From: Bacteroidota bacterium
GTDB taxonomy: Bacteria; Bacteroidota; Bacteroidia; Chitinophagales; Chitinophagaceae
Reading direction: 5' to 3'
NCBI GenBank assembly: GCA_947451115.1
Contig: CANFXV010000006.1
Location: 25,979 to 89,978, forward strand
Length of the DNA: 64,000 bases
In this document: positions 30,001-30,444 of the stretch, one piece after another
Position numbering within the stretch: position 1 is the stretch's first letter
Layout: every line of letters starts with the position of its first letter
The notes under the pieces: generated by a model
What the model saw: the letters and a program-made list of their open reading frames with translations, nothing else
Database searches by the model: none
What the model was told of the DNA's origin: nothing
Made by a program: the position numbers and the translations under genes

Positions 30001-30361
30001 TTATTTCACTTCTACACAGGCTGCAAGTTTTGAATTATTGGCCAATGATACTTTGAAAGTAGAACCTGTAGATCCAATTACAACCACAGCGGTTAGTTCA
30101 ATTACAGCAACAACAGCATCTAGCGGTGCTACAATAAGTTCAACCTTGGTGGATGCGGTTACTGCAAGTGGGGTAGTTTGGTCAACTTCTTCTAACCCAA
30201 CTGTCGATTTAACAACCAAAACAAGCAACGGTGCAGGATTCACCACGTTTACAAGTAATATTACTGGGTTAGTTTCTGGTACCACTTATTATGTAAGGGC
30301 CTATGCTACTTATGCTACGGGCACCAACTATGGCCAGGTCATCAGCTTTACAACCCCATAG
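71..30361 (+). CDS. Giant secreted repeat adhesin (PATR-like repeats, three LamG domains), 10,096 aa
   Basis: Predicted surface protein, probably an adhesin; no enzymatic domain is visible. Residues 1-26 form a signal peptide (KK, hydrophobic core, SFS cleavage site), which decides the TTG start at 71. The same frame stays open to the left edge, so an upstream start cannot be excluded. The body is Thr/Ser/Gly/Asn-rich and holds about fifty repeats of 140-150 residues with landmarks resembling LTKDGTGTL, NTYTGxT, QNxxALG and IPEPIxINGxG, the pattern of autotransporter-associated beta-strand repeats. Four copies of a different module, beginning with ATSGGxWxG, start near nt 241, 2341, 14251 and 20551. 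LamG-like domains lie near residues 4310-4530, 6407-6622 and 8507-8727. The last 95 residues resemble a fibronectin-III domain. I see neither a beta-barrel nor a type IX C-terminal domain, so the export route is unknown. The long open frame argues against decay; long repeats could be misassembled. Confidence 0.9.
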   Translation: MQKFSIPKKYFVLIFLLLGAAVPSFSNTLLPKATITNPSLPPFFVAGANVNIVVSIAATSGGTWSGTGTIGDPRTFIPTNGTLTANINRTELGTAISTYPYVQLSTTIAGTSSGTGTVIFQDTVYSRSASTATRKFTINANSTITIAKELKLTTDFLTNNQNFTSVAIELNSTTGNILVQDSITTSPTFTYLTNVQRGAKGGDITINANAGTISITGVLHSLGQLNRSTNSQVAAASNGTDAYGGDGGNIVLNGSTGISISGQINSGANQSGNNTLAGAIPGSLTVNTSATSITSNGLNDGQTGTAQFNIGSFTKLGTGIFALKSSTWGGYVTDGYSNNNPVFTISGGTLSLAGASSIYKNGELDLSAGTTLDLNGNSVTISTLTGASSSIIKGTGTITLIYNNPTKLLTSFDGQITGAVSLIKSSNAEVAHGVLVLSNSGTASDYTGTTTINSGSIRINKASALGASGATNNTIIKNGGSLQVLGAISVPEPISIRGIGDNNLTNGNTDPVNLNYIGAIFDSTGNNSFTGTITLDSAATISTLLTTSSASHTLTLTTISLSGYELTINNNKSAVNVSGIISGTGGMLTKTGTDTLTLSGVNTFTGRTKISKGTLKIGIANAINSASDIYFDGGNLSTGGFSDLVGNAYVTNSGSNLILGTGLHTFQFSGSDNSFASNTLLIKGWAGTYATPGSTGTGAKLQFTNKQLSTQIDRFKFYNYGTSATHNAIQINASTPFELVPGNVPTVSGFSNLNISSSATSGGAWTGDGSTGTPFTFTISAENANVNINEVLTKVVASNGNVSLNTTYAAGTQNGAVFFSSAGTATTTSSNANTFQVTASNSIVVNQPFSLSTDGTSTSALVPSISLTADSIYINAAVKLNAAANSFSGGTAAKGGNITLTANSIVSIASTGSLESKGANNTATGATSLGGNGGLVSITGPNGISILGNINTSNGYSSASASTLNLSRPGKLIVSTNNSTVSSSGYNDGQTTNTLTIGDLDKNGTGSFKITSSVWGGSVSGTTSSTTPIITVNTGSLKLGSSTSISDVANLVVASGASFDLNGNNETISTISGAGTITSTSSANTLTLLSANTDVTSSTFSGTLGSVSITKNGTGTLLLSSDNSNTYSGLTTIGQGVLQISNAGALGTAASTTSVSSTGTLQLVGNNLIVVEPITINGDGYNSIGAISNLTGSNTWSGTITLGASSKITSGTLSGTASDALTISGGINIASATYTLTTEAIKAMKIDGVISGTGGLTKTGNDTLALTAANTYTGVTTVSTGAISVRNAAALGGSTTAQNTIVSAGAAVNIVGDGFTIAEPFTLNGTGISSNGAIWIPSTSGASTLTGLITTATASRINNDGASLLTISTGGITNTGGLSLGVKGAGNVTVSSAISGAGAITKDGTGTGKLILNATNLYTGATNITEGILQIQNKDALGSSPAGTSASSTIVSNNAALEINGSLLIPEPITITGTGLTSTGAIRNILGTSSISGTISLTGNARINVDAGTLSMTNAAMTLGTYNLNAGVFTATNMSISSAITGSGTLTKDSLGSLYLSGTSSSYTGAISVYNGVLNVQNASALGATTGITTVNSGASLQIQNNISAAEPISIAGNGIASQGAIRSISGTNILSGTISLTADARINIDAGTLSMTSTGTALALDVNNLNIGVYTSTSIYVTGAITGSGTLTKDSTGILYLSGNSATYAGAVNIYNGAINIQTQANVLGTVAGATNVYNGAALQIQGNLTTAEPVNIIGTGISGLGAIRSISGTNTFSGAISLNGAARINVDAGTLSTTGITMGSYALNTGVYSGTTMAVNGLMTSDAGSILTKDSTGTLILAGANTGLLGTINVYNGVLRTQHADALGAASSSTNIISSGAALEISGATALTIAEPININGTGVSSGGAIRLIGTSAAATLTGGLTAQTASRINTDATTGTSTLTISTTGISNTPGLTFGVTSAGSINITSAISGASASTSNIIKDGTGAGKLVLSSANTYAGTTTVTAGTLQITNNDALAGSLATTVSNGATLELNGPTAVTEALNLNGVGVNSLGALRIVSGNPSATLSGIITAQTATRINTDVTSGTNTITISGGITNTSGVTFGGVGDVAITNTISGTDVSNSNLNKDGAGRLTLSTTNTYAGTTSITAGIVQITNADALGSASSGGSGLSTTTIGNNAALEINGATALTIPEVITINGLGYSGANGAIRLLGSSAAATLSGAITVPTASRINTDNTTAANTLTFSGGITDNASLTFGTASDGGITVSSLLTGTGGIAKDGSGAGKLILTTANTYAGTTSITAGVIQIQNATALGASGSAGTTISATGAALEIYGTSALSIPETFTINGTGLSSGGAIKLVGASSAATLTGAITVASASRINTDVTAGTNTLTISSAITNTGGLTFGITSAGAITVSGAIGGTDATNSYITKDGTGTGKLILSSANTFAGPATVSAGVVQIQNNTALGASGSVGTTVSTGAALEISGASLSIPEGITINGTGLSSTGAIRNILGTNILSGTVSLTADARINVDAGTLSMTNTSTAISLSSNALNVGVYTSTSMYISGPLTGTGTFTKDSTGSLYLSGNSSAYTGAISVFNGVMNVQNANALGAITGSTAVYTGAALQLQGGIAFAAEPISINGNGVSNDGALRNISGANTLAGAISLTGAARINVDAGTLSTTAIALGANNLNTGVYSGTSMYATGEITGSGILTKDSTGTLYVSGNSSTYSGAVNIYNGVLNLQNNNGLGTNAGNTTVYNNASLQVQNNITSPEPIIITGAGFGSLGAIRSISGANALTGNISLTNNARINIDAGTLSITTGTLALSTYALNTGVYSGTSMSITSLLTGDASSTLTKDSTGTLNLSGNNTGYAGAISVYNGILNAQSSNALGANTGSTTVRAGATVQVLGNSLNIPEPITINGDGVATNQGAIRNPSGNNSWSGLITLGADARIVTTGSASTDSLIIITGGINTGNYTLTADATKGMRIDGVVTGNGGITKIGNDTLAITGTNNYTGATIVNNGAISVRNIAAFGGTGGATTVNTGAAVYIVGAGFNIAEPFVLNSLGVSNANGAIWIPSSSGATTLSGLITTSAASRINNDGASLLTIGTAGITNTGGLTLGVNGTGGMTVTGIIAGTNASTSNLTKDGTGAGKLILTTANTYAGTTSITTGIVQITNQDALGSSSPGVTGYSTTTISNGAALEINGASSFTIPEVIYTNGYGVSSTGAIRLISGAAAANLIGGITAQTDSRINTDVSVGTNTLTISTASVTNTGGLSFGIASNAGITISSAIAGAGGITRDGSGTGKLILATANSYTGTTTITSGIIQIQNGAALGNASANTVVAAGAALEINGATLAIAEPFALSGNGISNDGAIRNLTGTNSISGTVTLNANARINVDAGSLSATSSTSLATNTFSLNAGVNTATSIGITGAITGSGTLIKDSLGTLVLSGTSTSYTGAITIYKGVVNIQSADALGGTGAGTTVYSGAALQVQTSSTTVFAAEPITISGTGISNDGVIRNITGTNTLAGPITLAAISRINSDAGTLAFSNTNSIALATYGLTMGGNGNNTVTGVLASTASSATATLTKEGSGTLILNGANTYTGATNITAGIVQVQNNDALGSQTAGTGSSNTIVSDGAAIQIYGTSLTIPEAISIYGTGISSGGAIRNFTGSGGTNILSNTITLNSNARINVDASTLTMNNATAAIALGGYTLNTGVNTATNFNISGLLTGSGAFTKDSLGTITLSGTNTGYTGPITVAKGVMNIQNASALGSTDVSTTVVAGAALQLQNNITVAEQNIYINGTGVASDGAIRNISGANALSGTVNLSTSARINVDAGTLSMTNATAAIAMGSSNINTGIAASTSLSVSGLITGTGNFTKDSTGTIYLSGANTGYSGAIGIYKGVMNIQNNDALGTTTTGTTVSTGAALQLQNGITVAEALININGGGFSTDGAIRSITGTNTISGNINLQSDARINVDANYLILNNGTSAVSNNAFALTFGGLGTDTLSGKITGSGTVTKDGTGTLVLNADNGTSYTGAATISAGLVNLMNNNSLGSTSGATSVTAGATVQIVSATSLTIPEPITINGSGIATNQGVIRNPSGVNKWTGAITLGSSSTIVSGTLSGTSSDSLLIETGGINLSSFTLTTDVIKGMRIDGVISGTGGLTKISNDTLILGGANSYSGATTLTNGVIQLQNQDGLGSTTAGVTGASNTSVASGTTIKIVGTGFLIPEVLSLSGLGVNAQGVLINTSGKNSWLGDITISSDATIVSNGLNVNDSLIVLGRLFIGDGSTTNGIVTTGLMVNLDASNVLSYNSSVGGTVWKDVSGNNNNFNLSGTTFNSENGGSFVFNGSSNGKSAGSVLNVGESSKSVTWSAWVYPTTATGTIFFASSDAGGGGWNMPPLYFTNKRFMGQIYSNSVLSDVADFTLNNWYNVTLVYNKDSLYQKLYVNGSLVASQTNISYGGPGANTYLFLGMVNGGCCQNGTNFTGRMGAFNAYGNYALTPAQVLQNFNYQKGRYLNTSSSGNGSVTFVSNRAIRLSGVISGNGNVSKNGADTLVLNATNTYTGSTNINAGTVKLGATNVIYDSADIYFNGGNLSTGFNETIRKMYLTGNSSITLGQTSHTITFLKTDSLLNNKSLQIKGWAGASYTAGNATGTGGKIFTNDSLLSYQLDQIKFINPSDSYNYYTIQLATKELVPKDNTTSNPTNYSNVTISNAATSGGAWTGSGTAGSPYVFTPSADDAIVSYTDIQTKLAESGGNVQIITSRSGGTKAGSIIVNSSISATNSTSTSARTLSLLARNNVVVYKDIVLTGSGYSSPTAYPVPNLVMQADVNDIVVQAGLKLNGTDQSVTSDTVANGGDVTLTAAGRVRIAANGYIESKGANNTGSGVGGNGGKVTLNGTNGVSILSYINTNAGAKGGTTDFTLSRPGTLVIETANTSPGIFDGQSGSTLAVGNIIKKGTGKIVLTSTRWAGYSSSADILYKAQDTIYDGTLKLGTASTLSDSANIYVNTGTYSGTGVFDLGGFDETIGTIAGAGTITSTAGSLTLNGVTTKSSAAILTSFSGGLVGSFGLIKNGVDSLQISGDNSTTNNYTGVITVTNGVVKVSNQKALGTTAGNTIINGTGTVLIDSNNYTIDEPFTISADGVATTQGAIRNLGKVTTLAGAITLGASARITSAGYNTVQPLDSLIITGGINTANASYVLTLDVQDGMRISSVISGAGGITKVGNDTLRLTNANTYTAATVISNGVVQLENQDALGSTTAGVTGASTTSVSAASASLAALKIVGSNFIIPEAISIYGTGVNGTGAIKNMGSKNTLLGTITTASAGSLISSLGTAINGTDSLVFRGGITNTNSLTINVDRAVRIGDQGVAGSIITGAGAITKTGLDTLVLNSSNTYTGITNINNGVVLLKTAAGLGSGLNGTSEHTAVASGAAVVFDLNTLTVPEFFTINGTGINSTGVLRWPSTSTGNTLSGTILVNATGSRINSDAAALTLSNSTAAINTSTNNALSIGGQGAITVTGLLAGGGTITKDGTGSSSILTLKGNSTGFTGSIVVAANSNILKVSPTATANTSVLGTTAGSTTINEGSAMQIEGSVALVAKPITIFGTGINNDGVIRNLSGTNTLAGPITLANNARINNDGGTLTLSNTMAMGANTLNTGVNASTSMSITGAITGSGAFTKDSTGTLIVSGTNTSYSGPISIYKGVMNIQSNAALGTTDVPTTVVSGAALQLQSSITVAEAIININGAGISNDGAIRSISGTNVFSGVATLNSDARINVDAGTLAMNSATNAVSFGTYTLTFGGAATNTLTGKLNGSGIVVKDGAGILALNADNSTSYTGPTNINAGYLNLMQNNALGNTAATTTVATGATIQLTGTAINTPEPVTINGDGMATNIGAIRNPSGSNTWSGPITLASASRIVTAAGSANTDSLIIITGGINTGNYLLTTDVSRGLRIDAVISGTGALTKVGTDTLLLGGSNTYSGATTISIGVIQLQNQDGLGSTTPGVTGASTTTVANAAALKIKGNSFIIPESITINGSGINSFGAIYNPSGINTIIGPIALATSSTIRSNGTGTSDSLLITTGGINLSNNTLTTDVIKGMRIDAVITGTGGTLTKISNDTLILGGANNYTGLTTLSAGVIEAKNSAAFGTNAGATTMTAGTTIQLEGSGLVIPEPITVNGDGVVVSTKNQGAIKNTRNINKWTGAITLGSSTTIVSGTLSGTTSDSLLVETDGINLSSFTLTTDVVKGMRIDGVISGTGGLTKISNDTLILGGANSYSGATTLTNGIIQLQNQDGLGSTNPGASSTAASNTTVASGTAIKIVGSGFVTPEALVLAGTGIANRGAVYNQANKNTLSGAITFGADASFYSDGTSTLDSLIITGTINTGIAYTYATSGLILNLDASNPSSYPSPYNGTTWTDLSSSGKNGTLSNQTYSSANGGSIYFPGSNMVTVPDLGSVPRFTIESWFKPTAINSGGQGQLIVSTYNGSNINFKLGYDGSTTMSGGFFDGGWRNSPSVATTLNTWQHLVTTYDGTNISIYSNGSFVGSTAYTGTPSSSGNGIRLGQRWDISCCYEYFIGNMAVARIYNKALLATEIAQNYNANAAKYGLTGVGAGAGSSIANITINSNKGIRIAGVISGAGQITKVGSDSLVLTGVNTTTGALSINAGSVKLGAANVIYDSADIYFNGGNLSTGYNETIRRMYLTDNSTITLGQTNHALTFIYTDSLLNNKTLLIKGWNGSSYTAGNASGTGGKIYTTDSLLSYQLDRMKFVNSSLNYYAVQLPSQALGSLTNAKELVPKDNTTDAPTGYSNVTISSAATSGGTWSGTGTVENPYVFTPNADDAVVSYAEIQSKLALTDGNVQITTTRAGGIKAGSIIVNSIITGTNSSSVNTRTLSLLARNNVVVYKDIILTGSGYIAPTAYPVPNLVMQADVNDIVVQAGLKSTATAQGQADTVANGGDITLTAVGRVRIAANGYIETNGAANTSTSAAAVGGNGGKVTLNGLGGISILSYINSINGKRGSGTTDSTLSRPGTLVLNTNNASPGIFDGQSGSLLAVGNIIKKGTGKIVLTATRWAGYTNSADILYKAADTIYDGTLKLGTATTLSDSANIYVNSGTYSGTGVLDLGGFAETIGTIAGAGTISSTAGSLTLSGVTTVSSSTPILTNFSGGLSGSFGLIKNGVDSLQLSGDNAVTSVYTGVFTITNGVVKISNQNALGTTAGNTIVNNTGTILIDSNNYTIAEPFNITGTGVAGNPGVIRNLGKITTLTGAITLGGAATISSFGYNVPANGIGYLDSLLITGGINTVSYALTTDAIKGMRIDGVISGTGSLTKISPDTLVLGGVNTYSGLTNINAGVIEVKNNAAFGGTTATTGITTVASGAGIQIEGSGLIIPEPITIIGDGIATNQGAIRNTRNVNTWSGPITLNNTSSARIVSAGGTAADSLLLTGTLNTGTSASYSIIIDGIGASRSNNIIAGTGGLTKLGTATLILSGNNTYTGVTNVGATAAFGGILNIQHANALGGVGAANNTIVYNNASLQLQGGITTAAEALNIRGTGNSAIGVLSNLSGVNTYAGAITLDSAARIRAVGATSTDSLIVTGTIALVNGATYSPLTIETTGGIRSNGIISGANSLSTLTKEGAGTLILLGANSYAGQTNINTGLVRIGHATALGTTAAGTVVANLATLQVDGNITVGAEALSLNGYGDGTNGSFRSLSASNTYGGPITLTGASRINSDAGNFNLTTAATINTTASAYSLTFGGAYNTTASGIITGAASLNKDGSGTLILNAANTYTGATNINTGIVQVQNNDALGSQNAGTGSSNTIVSDGAAIQIYGTSLTIPEAISIYGTGISSGGAIRNFTGSGGTNILSNTITLNSNARINVDASLLTMNNATAAIALGGYTLNTGVNTATNFNISGLLTGSGAFTKDSLGTITLSGTNTGYTGPITVAKGVMNIQNASALGSTDVSTTVVAGAALQLQNNITVAEQNIYINGTGVASDGAIRNISGANALSGTVNLSTSARINVDAGTLSMTNATAAIAMGSSNINTGIAASTSLSVSGLITGTGNFTKDSTGTIYLSGANTGYSGAIGIYKGVMNIQNNDALGTTTTGTTVSTGAALQLQNGITIAEAIININGGGFSTDGAIRSISGTNTISGNINLQSDARINVDANYLILNNGTSAVSNNAFALTFGGLGTDTLSGKITGSGTVTKDGTGTLVLNADNGTSYTGAATISAGLVNLMNNNSLGSTSGATSVTVGATVQIVSASSLTIPEPITINGDGIATNQGALRNPSGNNTWTGAITVGSAGARIVSGTLSGTTTDSLLITTGGINTGTASSTLILDVVKGVHIRGVISGAGALTKISADTLLLSGANSYTGATTLSAGVIQLQNQDGLGSTSPGPSSTTSTTTTVSTGAEIKIIGNNFIIPEYLNLAGTGVNSFGVVYNPSGKNTLTGAIVLNGDATLFSDGSSTSDSLIVTGTINTGVTTSIVTNGLLLNLDAGNASSYPSPYNGTTWNDLSGNNNHGTLTNGPTYDAANGGSILMDGVNDYVQTPLVSSAITNVTMQAWVYVNLNSKGAFMKNGTNSNGYSFGMGTSGNYDGAGNEFVMLYPGIRWIPTSYTFSTAGWNLITMTLDGSSLPSAYINTTSLGSFLGNGSIPGAPTGGTILGANIGDGNRFYNGKFAAAYFYNRVLNSTEIAQNYNALSSRFGLGGTSSVASILTIKSTKGVRLSGVISGGGNIIKTGTDTLILQGTNTFSGTVSITTGAVEIKNAAAFGTASGTTNVATGATVQIEGANFIIPEPITINGDGVVVSGVNQGAIKNIRNINTWTGPITLASASTIVSGTLSGTTTDSLLITTGGINTGSYTLTTDVVKGMRIDGIVSGSGAFTKISADTLIMGGANTYTGLTNITSGVVSVKNNTAFGTASGTTSISDGAGIKLEAAALTVNEGFNIIGTGVNSKGVIKNTAGTNSITGPIALTGNARINVDAGTLSITNTTAIALSNYSLNTGVYSGTAMSITNPITGSGSLTKDSTGTLYLIGNSAAYTGAISIYNGVMNVQHANAMGTVDGATTVNTGAALQLQGGAGITYAAEPISLAGNGISNSGSIRNISGANSLSGTISLTANARINVDAGTLSLTNNTTSIALDVNTLNAGVYSGTSLSFSGPLTGSGALTKDSTGTLYVSGNNSSFAGAITVYKGVMNIQNSNALGTTDVATTVLSSGALQMQGGITLAEATINLAGTGISNDGALRNISGINSFSGTLNLTGNARVYIDAGSLTMNSSGTAISMGTNTLNMGGPSAGIISVSGVVASAASGAGALTKDGASTSYLYLSGDNSYTGNTVVSSGVLNIQHANALGTTAGTTSISSGAALEIQGGVTLASEAISVSSTGTISSTGGIRSISGNNTIPGIITVAAASRINADQDVLTLNNTTSAIILNSTNIIGGAGNIDIPGKLTGATYTNTLTKDGAGTLILSASNNDYAGQTLITAGMVKINNPNSLGAYANTTQNNTLISGTGTVYIDGTNQNIAEAFSISGTGTTVGGLSQGAIRNPSGYNTLSGPMTLTGNATIVATGTVTTDSLLITGNIATGTSTSSSNILTIDVTKGVRLTGIISGTGGLTKSSADTLLLYNTGANTYSGITTINGGVVRINSSTAFGNASNTSTAHTIINAGTLLIDINAFTIAEPFTIASDGITISGVAQGAIKTLYGKNTLSGQITLGGDARINAGVGGITTDSLLLGTIVTASPYTLTLFTNVGTRTTGVISGAGSITKEGTDTLILSSVNTYSGATKITAGCLMPGASNVMPTNASNQFIFNGGTFSSGGFTNSLGILSVLDNSKINIKFLPIHGITFTGKGSFVSGKNVVIYGWSGLTAPGISKTGALIASNPTQIAIYLRPTGKTDLSKSGGLTKYGQIVSASIGADFNGRIYFSNSTSLTQFQLNRLRFYVDPSVDYTSPYNYFTSTQAASFELLANDTLKVEPVDPITTTAVSSITATTASSGATISSTLVDAVTASGVVWSTSSNPTVDLTTKTSNGAGFTTFTSNITGLVSGTTYYVRAYATYATGTNYGQVISFTTP
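10931..12300 (+). repeat. 1.37-kb near-identical internal duplication, copy 1
   Basis: This block aligns to 23522-24891 at a constant offset of 12,591 bases with no indels at the landmarks I checked. By eye only a few percent of bases differ, mostly at third codon positions. The two copies encode about 456 residues with only a handful of substitutions, such as SQTAG versus SQNAG and AEALI versus AEAII. Outside the block the alignment falls to ordinary repeat similarity. Confidence 0.9.
12999..13660 (+). other. LamG/concanavalin-like domain 1 of the giant adhesin
   Basis: Residues about 4310-4530 begin with GLMVNLDAS, include SGNNNNF and the strand VTWSAWVYP, and close with a putative GRMGAFNAYGNYALTPAQV helix-turn. 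This is the usual signature of the Bacteroidota LamG_3 jelly roll. A vicinal Cys-Cys pair occurs in the sequence GGCCQNG. The domain probably binds carbohydrate or another extracellular ligand; the ligand cannot be read from the sequence. Confidence 0.8.
13816..15640 (+). repeat. About 1.8-kb internal duplication carrying the ATSGGxW module, copy A
   Basis: This segment follows LamG domain 1 and matches the segment following LamG domain 2. Both share the landmarks NVIYDSADIYFNGG, KELVPKDNTT, AATSGGxW, NVVVYKDI, MQADVNDIVVQAGLK, SPGIFDGQSG and TRWAGY, in that order. The offset to copy B is 6,291 bases at the 5' end and grows by a few tens of bases towards the 3' end through small indels. It is more diverged than the 1.37-kb pair. 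Confidence 0.85.
19291..19940 (+). other. LamG/concanavalin-like domain 2 of the giant adhesin
   Basis: Residues about 6407-6622 begin with SGLILNLDAS and TWTDLSSSGKNG, followed by FTIESWFKP, WQHLVTTYDG and AVARIYNKALLATEI. This is a clear LamG_3 pattern. A vicinal Cys-Cys pair appears in ISCCYEYF, at the same structural position as in the first LamG domain. It starts about 6.29 kb after domain 1. Confidence 0.85.
20107..21965 (+). repeat. About 1.8-kb internal duplication carrying the ATSGGxW module, copy B
   Basis: Counterpart of 13816-15640, placed directly after LamG domain 2. It carries the same ordered landmarks. More distant relatives of the ATSGGxW part lie near 235-1270 and 2335-3330. 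LamG domain 3 is not followed by this module. Confidence 0.85.
23522..24891 (+). repeat. 1.37-kb near-identical internal duplication, copy 2
   Basis: Second copy of the block at 10931-12300, in the same orientation and reading frame. It spans three consecutive PATR-like repeats and parts of the flanking ones. Its edges fall near the QVQNNDALGSQ landmark at the 5' side and the ATVQIVSAS landmark at the 3' side. Confidence 0.9.
25590..26250 (+). other. LamG/concanavalin-like domain 3 of the giant adhesin
   Basis: Residues about 8507-8727 begin with NGLLLNLDAG and TWNDLSGNNNHG, followed by VTMQAWVYVN, WNLITMTLDG and AAYFYNRVLNSTEI. It starts about 6.3 kb after domain 2 and shares its framing segments. 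It lacks the vicinal cysteine pair, having GDGNRFYNGKF in that position. Confidence 0.85.
30067..30358 (+). other. C-terminal fibronectin-III-like domain of the giant adhesin
   Basis: The last 95 or so residues run from VDPITTTAVSSITATTASSG to VSGTTYYVRAYATYATGTNY and end in ISFTTP. The YYVRAYA strand and the VVWSTSSNPT segment are typical of the Fn3-like domain that often sits next to type IX C-terminal domains in Bacteroidota proteins. Here the stop codon follows at once. Confidence 0.7.
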
Positions 30362-30444
30362 TAATTCGTCATTTTTGTCTCATTTCCCTCTCAAAAAAGC
30401 CTAAAATTCCTTAGATTGTAGTGTAAAAAACGATTGCCTACCTA

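Noticed and set aside
71..30361. Classical type Va autotransporter
   Set aside because: The PATR-like repeats suggest it, but the C-terminus is an Fn3-like domain with no beta-barrel, and the organism looks like a member of the Bacteroidota.
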